This document shows positions 17,246 through 25,981 of a stretch of DNA of 64,000 nucleotides, one piece after another. The stretch lies in assembly GCF_049199905.1 (NCBI RefSeq), contig NZ_JBLZPK010000033.1, positions 124,001 to 188,000 on the forward strand, read 5' to 3'. Made by a program: the position numbers and the translations under genes. Under the pieces are notes generated by a model. It did not search any database and was not told the origin of the DNA. It saw nothing but the letters and a program-made list of their open reading frames with translations. Source of the DNA: Shinella sp032095155 (GTDB lineage Bacteria; Pseudomonadota; Alphaproteobacteria; Rhizobiales; Rhizobiaceae). The number at the start of each line of letters is the position of its first letter. The stretch's first letter is position 1.

Positions 17246-18183
17246 TTGCGGCTCCCGAGGATCAGCAGCAGGAGGAAGATCAGCCCGCCGACGAATTCGA
17301 TGACGACGCCGAGCGCCGTCGCACTGCCGAGCGCATGCTGGAACAGCGTTTGCCCGCCGACCAGAACGACGATGCCGGTGAGGGCGGCGGCCGGCAGCAG
17401 CACGGCATGACGGCGGCTGTCGACGATGCGCTCGGCAAGTGCCGCTACGAGCAGGCCGAAGAAGGCGACGGGGCCGACGAGCGCGGTGGAGACGGCGACG
17501 AGGGCTGAGACGAGCAGCAGGAGGCCGGTCACATTGCCCGCCCAGTTCACGCCGAGCCCGGTCGCGGCATCGGGGCCAAGCGAGATGACATCGAGCACAT
17601 GCCGTGCGCGCCAGGCGATGATGACGGCGAGGACCGTCACGATGGCGGCGAAGACGAGCAGATCCGTGCGCACCGCGTTGAAATTGGCAAAGCTTGCCGA
17701 TTGCACCACGGAAAACTCGTTGGGATCGATCAGGCGGGCGAGCAGCGATTGCAGGCTACGGAACAGCACGCCGAAGACAACGCCGGCCAAAAGCATCAGC
17801 CCCATATCGAGCCGGCTGCGCAGCATCGGCAGCAGAAGGGCACAGGCAAGCCCCATGAGGACCAGCACTTCGAGGCCGAATTTCAGCTGCGGATCGAGCG
17901 CCACATAGCCGACGCCGCCAAGCAGGAAGACCAGCAGCATCTGGCCGAACAGATAGAGCGCGTCGAGGCCCATGATCGAGGGCGTCAGGATGCGGTTGCC
18001 GGTGACCGTCTGGAAGATCACCGTCGACACGGCGATGGCGACGCCGACCTGCACCAGCGCCGCGAGCTTCAGGAGACGCAGCTCCAGCACGAAGGCGATA
18101 TTGCCCTTGAGGCCGATGGCGAGGAAGGCGGCTGCCACCGCAAAGGCGGCGAGACCGAGGCCGAACAGACGATGATCAGCCAT
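17242..18183 (-). CDS. Iron-siderophore-type ABC transporter permease (FecD-like)
   Basis: 313 residues, about nine to ten membrane helices, FecCD family. The cytoplasmic coupling loop region SLGPDAATGLGVNW and the later GPVAFFGLLVAALAERI match the family pattern. Start at 18183 overlaps the previous permease gene by 8 bases. Forms the heteromeric channel with the product of 18176-19153. Confidence 0.9.
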   Translation of the reverse strand: MADHRLFGLGLAAFAVAAAFLAIGLKGNIAFVLELRLLKLAALVQVGVAIAVSTVIFQTVTGNRILTPSIMGLDALYLFGQMLLVFLLGGVGYVALDPQLKFGLEVLVLMGLACALLLPMLRSRLDMGLMLLAGVVFGVLFRSLQSLLARLIDPNEFSVVQSASFANFNAVRTDLLVFAAIVTVLAVIIAWRARHVLDVISLGPDAATGLGVNWAGNVTGLLLLVSALVAVSTALVGPVAFFGLLVAALAERIVDSRRHAVLLPAAALTGIVVLVGGQTLFQHALGSATALGVVIEFVGGLIFLLLLILGSRK

Positions 18184-19153
18184 GGCAGCCCCGCCGGAAG
18201 AGCAGCCAGAGGAAGACAGCGCCGCCGACCACGCCCATGACCGTACCGACGGGGATCTCGTAGGGATAGCGGATGAGCCGGCCGGCAATATCGCAGGCGA
18301 GCACCAGCCCCGCCCCGCCAGCCGTGACCCAGCCGAGCGTGCCGCGCACATTGTCGCCCATCAGCCGCGAGACGATGTTGGGCACGGCAAGCCCCACGAA
18401 GGGGATCATGCCGACGACGACCACGGCAAGCGCCGTGATGACGGAGACGATGACAAGGCCGATCTGCATCATGCGCGCATAGTCGATGCCGAGCCCGATG
18501 CTCGCCTCGCGGCCGAGCGCCATGATCGTCAGGCGGTCAGCAACGAGCCAGGCGACGGCAACCATAATTGCCGCGATCCACAGCAATTCGTAGCGCCCGC
18601 GCAGCACGCCGGAGAATTCGCCATTGGTCCAGACGGAGAGGAATTGCAGGAGGTCGGCCTGCCAGGCGGCGAAGGTCGCGACCGCGCCGATCACCCCGCC
18701 ATAGACGATGCCGAACAGCGGCACGAGAAAGGGCTGCTGGGGCGGCAGGCGATGCGCGGTGGCAAGAAAGATCGACGTACCGACAAGGGCCGCGCCGCTG
18801 GCGACCAGCGTCTTCGCCCAGAGGGCCGCGGCGGGAAAAAGCAGCGTGACTAGGAGGATGCCGAGCTCCGCGCTCTGTGCCGTGCCGGCCGTCGCCGGCT
18901 CGACAAACCGGTTGCGCGAGAGCGTCTGCATGATGAGGCCGGCAATCGCCAGCCCTGCCCCGCACAGCACGGCGGCGAGCGTGCGTGGCAGGCGGCTGAC
19001 GACAAGCAGCTGCATCGCCTCGGGGTCGCTCAGGACCTTGCCGAGCGGCAGTGGGCTGACGCCGACGGCAAGGCTCAGCACGAAGAGGACCGCGAGCCCG
19101 AGCCCCGCGATCACGCTCGTCCGGAGTGATGGCTGGAAAACGGCTGGCGTCAT
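18176..19153 (-). CDS. Iron-siderophore-type ABC transporter permease (FecC-like)
   Basis: 325 residues, FecCD family. Contains RLPRTLAAVLCGAGLAIAG near residue 55, the coupling loop ALGREASIGLGIDY, and GMIPFVGLAVPNIVSRL. First identifiable gene of the unit; the usual gene for the periplasmic binding protein is not found upstream, where the diguanylate cyclase gene follows after 188 bases. The start overlaps a short upstream frame through ATGA. Confidence 0.9.
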   Translation of the reverse strand: MTPAVFQPSLRTSVIAGLGLAVLFVLSLAVGVSPLPLGKVLSDPEAMQLLVVSRLPRTLAAVLCGAGLAIAGLIMQTLSRNRFVEPATAGTAQSAELGILLVTLLFPAAALWAKTLVASGAALVGTSIFLATAHRLPPQQPFLVPLFGIVYGGVIGAVATFAAWQADLLQFLSVWTNGEFSGVLRGRYELLWIAAIMVAVAWLVADRLTIMALGREASIGLGIDYARMMQIGLVIVSVITALAVVVVGMIPFVGLAVPNIVSRLMGDNVRGTLGWVTAGGAGLVLACDIAGRLIRYPYEIPVGTVMGVVGGAVFLWLLFRRGCHG

Positions 19154-19277
19154 TTTACGGTGGCAAAGCCCTGCCTGATCGCCGGCAGCACGGACACTTT
19201 CGCAATCTCAAGGCAGAGGGTGAATTGGGGCACGGCCGCTCCTTCCAGCACAGGATCACAGGCGTCCCGGATCACGA
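19152..19277 (-). other. Short open frame upstream of siderophore permease, possible SBP remnant or leader
   Basis: About 40 codons that end in an ATGA overlap with the permease start. The frame finishes with LPAIRQGFATVK, which vaguely resembles the C-terminus of a binding protein, but it has no convincing start codon with a ribosome site and an in-frame stop lies just upstream. It could be a decayed SBP gene end, a translated leader, or chance. Confidence 0.2.
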
Positions 19278-19279
19278 TC

Positions 19280-19306
19280 AAAACATAACGTCTTTACTCA
19301 TGTTTT
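19280..19306. promoter_or_regulatory. Inverted repeat in siderophore-operon promoter region
   Basis: Arms AAAACAT / ATGTTTT (7 bases, perfect) separated by 13 bases in the most AT-rich part of the gap. A regulator site or promoter for the siderophore transporter is likely; I cannot assign Irr, RirA or another factor. Confidence 0.35.
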
Positions 19307-19341
19307 ATCCGCAAGGGAAGCCGGCCGACCGAGGATGGGGC

Positions 19342-20643
19342 TCAGCGGAGGATGACGCGGTCCCGGCCCGACTTCTTGGCGTCATAGAGGCCATTGTCGG
19401 CCCGCGAGATGGCCGAGCCGACGCTTTCGGTCCCCTCGCAGATCGCGCCGCCCACGCTGACCGTCACCTTCAGCGTGTCTGTATCGATGATGAAAGGCTC
19501 AGATCCCACGACCTGCCGCAGCCGTTCGGCGATGACATGGACCGACGCATCATCCGGGCGGCAGAGCACGACAGCGAATTCTTCTCCACCCATGCGGCCG
19601 AAGCGGTCTTCCGGCCGAAGCACGTCACGGCAGCGCCGGGTGAATTCGACGAGCACCGCATCGCCGACACCATGGCCATAGCGGTCGTTGATCGTCTTGA
19701 AATGATCGATGTCGAGCATCAGGAAGGTGGCGGACGCACCGCTTTTCTGGCACTCCGCGTGGATACGGTCCGCCTCCTCGAAGAAGCGGCGGCGGTTCAT
19801 CGCGCCGGTCAGCGGGTCGGTATCGGCGAGAACCTTCAACTCCCTCGCGTAGCTGCGCTCGCGCGTCACGTCGATATACATGTTGACGTTGAAATTGCCG
19901 ATCGTGCGGTGGCGGAACTGGATCGTGCGCGTTTCGCCGCTCGCCGTCGCAACATCAAGGTCGAAGGGTGTCATCTCGCGGTTTTCCGCGCGGGCGGCCG
20001 CGATGGACTCATACCATTGCGTGCGGGCGAATTCACGATAGTCCGGGTCCGGATAGGCAAGCCGCCACCAGTCCTCGATGTTGGAAATCTCATCCTGCGT
20101 GTAGCCGAACAGGGCCTTGAAGGTCGAATTGGCAAACTGGATCTGGTCGTCGGTGCCCGATATCTCGAAGCCGAAAGGCAGCCAATTGAGCAGCGAGATG
20201 ACGTTCTCCTGCCAGCCGGCGAGCGTCACGGAGCCCTGCGGCGGCGCATCGAGGAAGGTGAAGAGGCGCAGGATTTCGCCCTCCACCGCAACCTTGGTGA
20301 CCTGCACCATGAGGATGCGCTCCTGACCCTGCACCTGCGCGCGGATCAGAAAGGGTTCGCCGGGAACGCCGACCGGCGCCACGCTCCAGATCTGGCCGAG
20401 CATCCGGGTGGCTTCATGGCCGACCAGCTCCTCAACCGAACAGCCGCCAAAACCCTCGAGGCCGCGGCCGAACAGGATCGCGGCATTGGCATTCGCATAG
20501 CGCACCGAAAGCGTCTGCTTTTCCATGAGAACGAGCGGCGCACCAACGCAGTTCATCCAGAAGTCCACCTCCTGGCGGGACCTCCGGGAGTGGGTCTCAT
20601 CCGGTGACGGGGAGATCTGGACTGCGGTGTCAGGCATGCTCAT
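19342..20643 (-). CDS. PAS-GGDEF diguanylate cyclase
   Basis: 433 residues, cytoplasmic, no membrane segment. Two PAS-like regions (about residues 25-130 and 150-265, the second with ANSTFKALFGYTQDEI) precede a GGDEF domain. The active site reads GGEEF within FGRMGGEEFAVVL, and the inhibitory RxxD I-site (RPED) lies five residues before it, so an active, feedback-regulated cyclic-di-GMP synthase is expected. Start taken at the ATG at 20643; an ATG at 20637 is in frame. Monocistronic. Confidence 0.9.
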   Translation of the reverse strand: MSMPDTAVQISPSPDETHSRRSRQEVDFWMNCVGAPLVLMEKQTLSVRYANANAAILFGRGLEGFGGCSVEELVGHEATRMLGQIWSVAPVGVPGEPFLIRAQVQGQERILMVQVTKVAVEGEILRLFTFLDAPPQGSVTLAGWQENVISLLNWLPFGFEISGTDDQIQFANSTFKALFGYTQDEISNIEDWWRLAYPDPDYREFARTQWYESIAAARAENREMTPFDLDVATASGETRTIQFRHRTIGNFNVNMYIDVTRERSYARELKVLADTDPLTGAMNRRRFFEEADRIHAECQKSGASATFLMLDIDHFKTINDRYGHGVGDAVLVEFTRRCRDVLRPEDRFGRMGGEEFAVVLCRPDDASVHVIAERLRQVVGSEPFIIDTDTLKVTVSVGGAICEGTESVGSAISRADNGLYDAKKSGRDRVILR

Positions 20644-20804
20644 GCGCTTGCTACTCGCTACTCGGATGCGGCGCGGCCATTGCACCATCCGCGAAACGCT
20701 AATGGCTCAGCGTAAGGATTTGGTTTACGCGGCGTGAGCACGTCATGGCGCAGCGACGTAATTCCTTTATGGTGCACAAAAGCCTCAGGAAGGAATGCCG
20801 ACGC

Positions 20805-21731
20805 ATGAGCCGACAGACAGACGCCATCCTCGCCCTCTGCCATGCCCTGCCGCCGACGCGCACCGCGATCGTGCATCCGGTCAAAGCAAACGTGGTGGAA
20901 GCGGCGGCCGAGGCCGTACGGGAAAAGCTGATCGTGCCCGTGCTCATCGGCCCCGCAGCGAAGATCACGCAGGCGGCGCAGGAGGCTGCCGTCGATATCA
21001 GCGGCTGGGAGATCGTCGATACCGAGCACAGCCATGCCGCGGCCGCCAAGGCAGCGGAACTCGCCGCCGGCCATCATGTCGATGCGATCATGAAAGGGTC
21101 GCTGCACACGGACGAGCTCCTGAGCGCCATTGTGAAGGCCGATGCGGGCCTGCGCACCGAGCGGCGCATTTCGCATTGCTACCTCATGCACATCGCAACC
21201 TATCCGAAACCCTTCATCATCACGGATGCTGCCGTCAACATCCTGCCGGAGCTGCCGGTCAAGGCCGATATCGTGCAGAACGCCGTCGACCTGTGGCGGG
21301 TCGTCTTCGGCGATCATAAACCCAAGGTGGCCGTGCTCGCTGCCGTCGAGACCGTCAATCCGAAAATGCAGGCGACGCTCGATGCCGCAGCGCTGTGCAA
21401 GATGGCGGACCGCCGTCAGATCACCGATTGCCTGATCGACGGACCGCTTGCCTTCGACAATGCGATCAGCGCCGAGGCGGCGCGGGAAAAGGGCATCGTA
21501 TCCGAGGTCGCCGGCCATGCTGATATCCTGCTGGTTCCCGACATCGAGGCCGGCAACATGCTGGCCAAGCAGCTGACATTCCTCGGTGGAGCGGAGGCGG
21601 CCGGCATCGTGCTCGGCGCGCGCGTCCCCGTAATCCTCACCAGCCGCGCCGACAATGAACGCACGCGTCTGCTTTCCTGCGCGCTTGCCGTGCTGCTGGC
21701 CGATGCCCGTACAAAGGGCCGCATCCTGTGA
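20805..21731 (+). CDS. Phosphate acetyl/butyryltransferase
   Basis: 309 residues, short Pta/Ptb family without the N-terminal regulatory domain of enteric Pta. Motifs GAEAAGIVLGARVPVILTSRADN near the C-terminus and MKGSLHTDELL in the middle are family typical. Interconverts acyl-CoA and acyl phosphate. AGGAAGGA precedes the start at 20805; upstream in-frame codons lack this. Its stop overlaps the GTG start of the acetate kinase gene, so the two enzymes are made together for acetate activation or substrate-level phosphorylation. Confidence 0.9.
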   Translation: MSRQTDAILALCHALPPTRTAIVHPVKANVVEAAAEAVREKLIVPVLIGPAAKITQAAQEAAVDISGWEIVDTEHSHAAAAKAAELAAGHHVDAIMKGSLHTDELLSAIVKADAGLRTERRISHCYLMHIATYPKPFIITDAAVNILPELPVKADIVQNAVDLWRVVFGDHKPKVAVLAAVETVNPKMQATLDAAALCKMADRRQITDCLIDGPLAFDNAISAEAAREKGIVSEVAGHADILLVPDIEAGNMLAKQLTFLGGAEAAGIVLGARVPVILTSRADNERTRLLSCALAVLLADARTKGRIL

Positions 21732-22831
21732 TCGATGTCCTGCTCGTCCTCAACACCGGCTCGTCCAGCCTGAAATTCGAGGTTTTCGCCTACGACAAGC
21801 TCGACAGGCTCGCCAAAGGCAAAGTGACCGGCATCGGCAGCAGAGCCCGGCTTGATGCAACCATCGAGGAGACCGGCGCCGTCATCGGCGAGCCGCTTGC
21901 CGCCGACGATCACGAGACGGCCATGCGCGCGGTGATCACGCTGATCGATCGCTACGACGACGGCTGGCGCATGATCGCAGCCGTGCATCGCATCGTGCAT
22001 GGCGGGGAAAACTTCGTCGCGCCTGTTGTCGTTACACCAGACGTCCTCACGGAACTCGAAACGCTCGTGCCGCTCGCGCCGCTGCACCAGCCCTACAATC
22101 TCGCCGGCATCGCGGCCTCGGACCGGTTGGCCGATGCCCCCGACATCGCCTGCTTCGACACCGCCTTCCATGCCGGCCAGGCGCCGGTGTTCAAGACCTT
22201 TGCCGTCGAGGAGGCGCTGCGTGAAAGAGGTATCCGCCGCTATGGCTTCCACGGGCTCTCCTATGACTGGATTGCCCGTGTGCTTGCCCGTGACTATCCC
22301 GACGTGGCGAAAGGCCGGGTCGTCGCCGACCATCTCGGCAATGGCGCGAGCCTCTGCGCCATGATCGGCGGCAAGAGCATCGACACGACCATGGGCATGA
22401 CGGCGCTCGACGGCCTGCCCATGGGCAGCCGCAGCGGCGCCATCGATGCCGGAGCGGTCACTTATATGATGCGCAGCTTCGGCCTCTCCGTGGAGGAGGT
22501 CGAGCGGATGCTCTACGAACGCTCCGGCCTCAAGGGCCTCTCCGGCATCAGCAACGACGTCGAGACCCTGCTCGAAAGCAACGACCCGCGCGCCGCCTTC
22601 ACGCTCGACTATTTCGCGCTGAAGGTCGCGCAATATGCCGCCATGATGGCGACCTCTATGGGCGGCATCGATGCCTTCGTCTTCACCGGCGGCATCGGCG
22701 AGAACGCCGCCCCCGTGCGCGAGGCCGTCCTGTCCCGGCTCGCCTTCCTCCAGCCCTTCCGCACGCTGGTCATTGCTGCCAACGAGGAGCGCATGATGGC
22801 GATCCACGCCAAGGCGCTGCTGGCAACCTGA
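21728..22831 (+). CDS. ackA: Acetate kinase
   Basis: 367 residues, slightly shorter than the usual 390-400. N-terminal LNTGSSSLKFEVF, ACFDTAFHAGQ, RYGFHGLSYDW, HLGNGASLCA, DTTMGMTALDGLPMGSRSG and FTGGIGENA are all present, including catalytic Asp and Arg. Transfers phosphate between acetyl phosphate and ADP/ATP. GTG start overlaps the upstream stop. Acetate or propionate kinase cannot be told apart from the sequence. Confidence 0.93.
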   Translation: MIDVLLVLNTGSSSLKFEVFAYDKLDRLAKGKVTGIGSRARLDATIEETGAVIGEPLAADDHETAMRAVITLIDRYDDGWRMIAAVHRIVHGGENFVAPVVVTPDVLTELETLVPLAPLHQPYNLAGIAASDRLADAPDIACFDTAFHAGQAPVFKTFAVEEALRERGIRRYGFHGLSYDWIARVLARDYPDVAKGRVVADHLGNGASLCAMIGGKSIDTTMGMTALDGLPMGSRSGAIDAGAVTYMMRSFGLSVEEVERMLYERSGLKGLSGISNDVETLLESNDPRAAFTLDYFALKVAQYAAMMATSMGGIDAFVFTGGIGENAAPVREAVLSRLAFLQPFRTLVIAANEERMMAIHAKALLAT

Positions 22832-22844
22832 CGCAACTCCATAG

Positions 22845-22865
22845 TTTTTTAGTCAGACTAAAAAA
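22845..22865. promoter_or_regulatory. XRE operator candidate 1, 10-base-arm palindrome
   Basis: Perfect inverted repeat with arms TTTTTTAGTC and GACTAAAAAA around a central A, core AGTCAGACT at 22851-22859. It sits just upstream of a TTGACA -35 hexamer (22870-22875) for the XRE-cupin gene. Confidence 0.55.
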
Positions 22866-22869
22866 CGGG

Positions 22870-22897
22870 TTGACAATGCCGCCGCCCATCGCATTAT
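22870..22897 (+). promoter_or_regulatory. Promoter of the XRE-cupin / M24 unit
   Basis: TTGACA (22870-22875), 16-base spacer, CATTAT (22892-22897). It is flanked by two related palindromes, 50 bases apart centre to centre. Confidence 0.5.
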
Positions 22898-22900
22898 TGA

Positions 22901-22909
22901 AGTAATACT
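22901..22909. promoter_or_regulatory. XRE operator candidate 2 (AGTAATACT)
   Basis: AGTA-A-TACT palindrome followed by AAAAA, matching site 1 as AGT-N3-ACTAAAAA. It lies over the likely +1 region, 20 bases before the start codon. Confidence 0.5.
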
Positions 22910-22928
22910 AAAAACTTCGGTGAGCACA

Positions 22929-23585
22929 ATGGCAAGCACTGCGAAGCAACCGGCTGCCGACACGCAGGTCGTGGGCGCGCGTCTGCGCGCCTGTCGGCGC
23001 GCCCTGAAGATGACCTTGCAGGAAGTGGCGGATGCTGCCGGCTTTTCGGTCGGCTTCATCTCGCAGATCGAGCGCGGCATCACCGTTCCCTCGCTGACGT
23101 CCCTCGTCGCGGTCTGCCGCGCGTTGAACACCGATGTCGGCTCGTTCTTCCAGCCGCCGCGCGTGGAAACGCCGATCACCCGGCGTGACGGACGCGCCGT
23201 CTATGGCCTCGGCGGCACGCCGGACAGCGCCATCACCTATGAGCGCCTCTCCGCCTCCTTCCCCGGCAGCGTCTTGTGCTCGACGCTCATCCATGCGCCG
23301 CCGGGGTTTCACAGCGAGCCTATGTCGCATGAGGGCGAGGAGATTTACTTCATCGTCGAGGGCGCATTGACCATCGAGATCGACGGCGAGCACACCGTTC
23401 TGGAAGCGGGTGATTCCGCGCATTTCCTCTCGACGCTGACGCACACCACCTGGAACCACACGGCCACGCCGACGACTATTTTCCACACCTGCACCATGGA
23501 CGTCTTCGGCGCTGCCGAAGCGGCGGGCCGGACACCGGCAAGCTTCGTCGTCAAACGCAAATCCCCCTTTTCCGACACTCCGTAA
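22929..23585 (+). CDS. XRE-family regulator with cupin sensor domain
   Basis: 218 residues. Residues 15-80 form a Cro/CI-type helix-turn-helix (LQEVADAAGFSVGFISQIERG). Residues 105-205 form a cupin domain with HEGEEIYFIVEGALTIEIDGE, which typically binds a small ligand. Start at ATG 22929 with GGTGAG five bases upstream; a GTG at 22920 is in frame. It is followed 15 bases later by an M24 peptidase gene that it probably regulates. Two AGT-N3-ACT palindromes around its promoter suggest autoregulation. Confidence 0.9.
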   Translation: MASTAKQPAADTQVVGARLRACRRALKMTLQEVADAAGFSVGFISQIERGITVPSLTSLVAVCRALNTDVGSFFQPPRVETPITRRDGRAVYGLGGTPDSAITYERLSASFPGSVLCSTLIHAPPGFHSEPMSHEGEEIYFIVEGALTIEIDGEHTVLEAGDSAHFLSTLTHTTWNHTATPTTIFHTCTMDVFGAAEAAGRTPASFVVKRKSPFSDTP

Positions 23586-23600
23586 TCGCAAGGACAGATC

Positions 23601-24704
23601 ATGACCGAACAGACCGCCACGCGCCTGAAAGCGCTGCGCCAGCGCATGGCCGAGACCGGCACCGGCCTCGTTGCCATCGCCCCCGGCTCCCATATGGACT
23701 GGGTGCTGGGCTTCCACCCGCATCCCGACGAGCGGCCCTGCCTGCTGTTGATCGGCCCGGAAAAGGAAGCCTTCCTGATGCCGGTGTTGAACGCCGAGGG
23801 CACGCGCGAATTCACCGACATCACGTTCCACAACTGGGCGGATGAGATCGGTCCGGTCGATGCCCTTGCGGCCGCCCTTGCCGATATCGGCGCGGAAGCT
23901 CCGGGCCTCGTCGCGATTGACGAAACCATGCGTGCCGATTTTGCGCTGCTGCTGCTCGATGCGCTGCCCGCCGAGACGCACCGCGACTTCACGCCCGCCA
24001 CGCTCGGCGGCCTGCGTATGCGCAAGGACGGCGCGGAATATACCAAGCTGAAGATGAATGCCGGCATCGCCGATCGCGCCATGCAGGCCGCCTTCGCCGC
24101 CATCCGCCCCGGCATGACGGAAAAAGAGGTCGCCGCCGCCATCCGTGCGCATTTCTCCTCCGAGGGCGCTTCGCCGCAATTCTGGATCGTCGGCGCGGGC
24201 GGCAACGGCGCCTTTCCGCATCATTCGGCGAGTGAAAAGATCGTGCAGGAAGGCGATGCCGTCGTCATCGATATCGGCGGCCGCAAGGAGGGTTTCCCCT
24301 CCGACATCACCCGCATGGCCATCATCGGCATCGCACCGGAGGGTTACGGCGAAATCCACACCATCGTCGAAAAGGCCGTTCAGGCGGCGCTGAAGGCGGC
24401 GAAACCAGGCGTTCTCGCCCGCGAAGTCGATGCGGCTGCCCGCAAGGTCATCACCGACGCCGGCTATGGCGACTATTTCGTGCACCGCACCGGCCACGGC
24501 ATGGGCATCGACGGCCACGAGCCGCCCTATATCACCGCCACCTCGGAAACCGTGCTGGAAGAGGGCATGGTGTTCTCCATCGAGCCCGGCATCTATCTGC
24601 CCGGCCGCTTCGGCATCCGCCTGGAGGATATCGTGATCCTGCGCGCGGACGGACCGGAAATCCTCTCCGCGCTGCCGCGCAGCGTGCATGTCGTGCCGGT
24701 CTGA
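23601..24704 (+). CDS. M24 family (Xaa-Pro peptidase-like) metallohydrolase
   Basis: 367 residues. N-terminal creatinase-like domain, then a pita-bread fold with all five metal ligands visible: Asp in VVIDIGG, Asp in SDITRM, His in TGHGMGI, Glu in SIEPGIY, Glu in RLEDIV. Cleaves an X-Pro dipeptide or a related amide in the cytoplasm. Follows the XRE-cupin regulator and is likely its target. Some relatives in ectoine and proline-peptide catabolism share this arrangement; the substrate is not shown here. Confidence 0.9.
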   Translation: MTEQTATRLKALRQRMAETGTGLVAIAPGSHMDWVLGFHPHPDERPCLLLIGPEKEAFLMPVLNAEGTREFTDITFHNWADEIGPVDALAAALADIGAEAPGLVAIDETMRADFALLLLDALPAETHRDFTPATLGGLRMRKDGAEYTKLKMNAGIADRAMQAAFAAIRPGMTEKEVAAAIRAHFSSEGASPQFWIVGAGGNGAFPHHSASEKIVQEGDAVVIDIGGRKEGFPSDITRMAIIGIAPEGYGEIHTIVEKAVQAALKAAKPGVLAREVDAAARKVITDAGYGDYFVHRTGHGMGIDGHEPPYITATSETVLEEGMVFSIEPGIYLPGRFGIRLEDIVILRADGPEILSALPRSVHVVPV

Positions 24705-24741
24705 TTGTCAATGCAGCGGGGCGGTGTGTGACCACCACCCC

Positions 24742-24765
24742 GTTCACAAGTGCCGTTTTGTGAAC
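24742..24765. promoter_or_regulatory. Inverted repeat upstream of LLM gene
   Basis: Arms GTTCACAA / TTGTGAAC, perfect 8 bases with an 8-base spacer, 98 bases before the LLM start. Candidate operator; no regulator gene is adjacent other than the XRE-cupin gene. Confidence 0.35.
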
Positions 24766-24862
24766 AATGCGTTCTCATCGCATGCCTTTTCAAGCCTCAC
24801 GCGATGCACCATGTTCCGCCCAACACATCGTGCAACGGACGCTGAGCGTCGAGGCGGACATC

Positions 24863-25885
24863 ATGAAGAAAATCGGCTTTCTCTCCTTCGGCCACTGGAC
24901 ACCCTCTTCACAATCCCAGACGCGCTCGGCGGGCGATACGCTCCTCCAGTCGATCGACCTTGCCGTCGCGGCCGAAGAGCTGGGCGCCGACGGCGCCTAT
25001 TTCCGCGTCCATCACTTCGCCCGGCAGCTCGCCTCGCCCTTCCCGCTGCTCGCCGCCGTCGGCGCACGGACCAAGAAGATCGAGATCGGCACCGCCGTCA
25101 TCGACATGCGCTATGAAAACCCGCTCTATATGGCCGAGGATGCCGGTTCGGCCGACCTCATCGCCGGCGGTCGTCTCCAGCTCGGCATCAGCCGCGGCTC
25201 GCCCGAGCAGGTCATCGATGGCTGGCGCTATTTCGGCTACGAGCCGCAGGAGGGCATGAGCGACGCCGATATGGGCCGCCGCCATGCGGAGGTCTTTCTC
25301 GACGTCCTGAAGGGCGAAGGCTTCGCCCAGCCGAACCCGCGGCCGATGTTCCCGAACCCGCCGGGCCTGCTGCGTCTCGAGCCGCATTCCGAAGGTCTGC
25401 GCGAGCGTATCTGGTGGGGTGCCGGCTCGAACGCGACAGCCATCTGGGCGGCCCAGCGCGGCATGAACCTGCAAAGCTCCACCCTCAAGGACGACGAGAC
25501 GGGCGAGCCCTTCCATGTCCAGCAGGCCGCACAGATCCGCGCCTATCGCGAGGCCTGGAAGGAAGCCGGCCATAGCCGCACGCCCCGCGTCTCGGTGAGC
25601 CGCAGCATCTTCGCCCTGGTCGACGATCGCGACCGTGCCTATTTCGGCCGGGGCGGCAAGGAAGAGGATTCGATCGGCTTCATCGACGACAAGACACGCG
25701 CGATCTTCGGTCGGTCATACGCCGACGAGCCGGACCGGCTGATCGCGCAGCTGGCCGCCGACGAGGCGATCCAGGAGGCCGACACGCTGCTGCTCACCGT
25801 GCCCAACCAGCTCGGCGTCGAATACAACGCCCATGTCATCGAGGCGATCCTGAAGCACGTCGCGCCGGCGCTGGGCTGGCGATAG
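24863..25885 (+). CDS. LLM-class flavin-dependent oxidoreductase
   Basis: 340 residues, bacterial-luciferase-like TIM barrel. GARTKKIEIGTAVIDMRYENPLYMAE and RLQLGISRGSPEQ are typical of group 1 LLM proteins that use reduced FMN or F420. Start at MKKIGF (24863) because the longer frame upstream has no ribosome site. The TAG stop is the first codon of a dispersed palindromic repeat (TAGAGCATTTCC). Probable monooxygenase; substrate unknown. Separated from the M24 gene by 158 bases, so probably its own unit. Confidence 0.87.
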   Translation: MKKIGFLSFGHWTPSSQSQTRSAGDTLLQSIDLAVAAEELGADGAYFRVHHFARQLASPFPLLAAVGARTKKIEIGTAVIDMRYENPLYMAEDAGSADLIAGGRLQLGISRGSPEQVIDGWRYFGYEPQEGMSDADMGRRHAEVFLDVLKGEGFAQPNPRPMFPNPPGLLRLEPHSEGLRERIWWGAGSNATAIWAAQRGMNLQSSTLKDDETGEPFHVQQAAQIRAYREAWKEAGHSRTPRVSVSRSIFALVDDRDRAYFGRGGKEEDSIGFIDDKTRAIFGRSYADEPDRLIAQLAADEAIQEADTLLLTVPNQLGVEYNAHVIEAILKHVAPALGWR

Positions 25886-25977
25886 AGCATTTCCAGCCGG
25901 AGCGACCTCGCTTCGGCGTCGGACAATGCGGTAAAACAAAAAACCGAGAGCATTTCCGGTGAACCGGAAATGCTCTG
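25883..25977. repeat. Rhizobial dispersed palindromic repeat, copy 1
   Basis: Begins AGAGCATTTCC and ends with a perfect hairpin, AGAGCATTTCCGGT / ACCGGAAATGCTCT at 25947-25976 with a 2-base loop. The element resembles the RIME-like intergenic repeats common in Rhizobiaceae. Its first bases supply the stop codon of the LLM gene, and it lies between convergent genes, where the hairpin may also end transcription. Confidence 0.75.
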
Positions 25978-25981
25978 GAAA

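Noticed and set aside
20710..20730. GCGTAA / TTACGC inverted repeat before the phosphotransacetylase gene
   Set aside because: Six-base arms with a 9-base spacer are expected by chance in a GC-rich window and no second copy was found.
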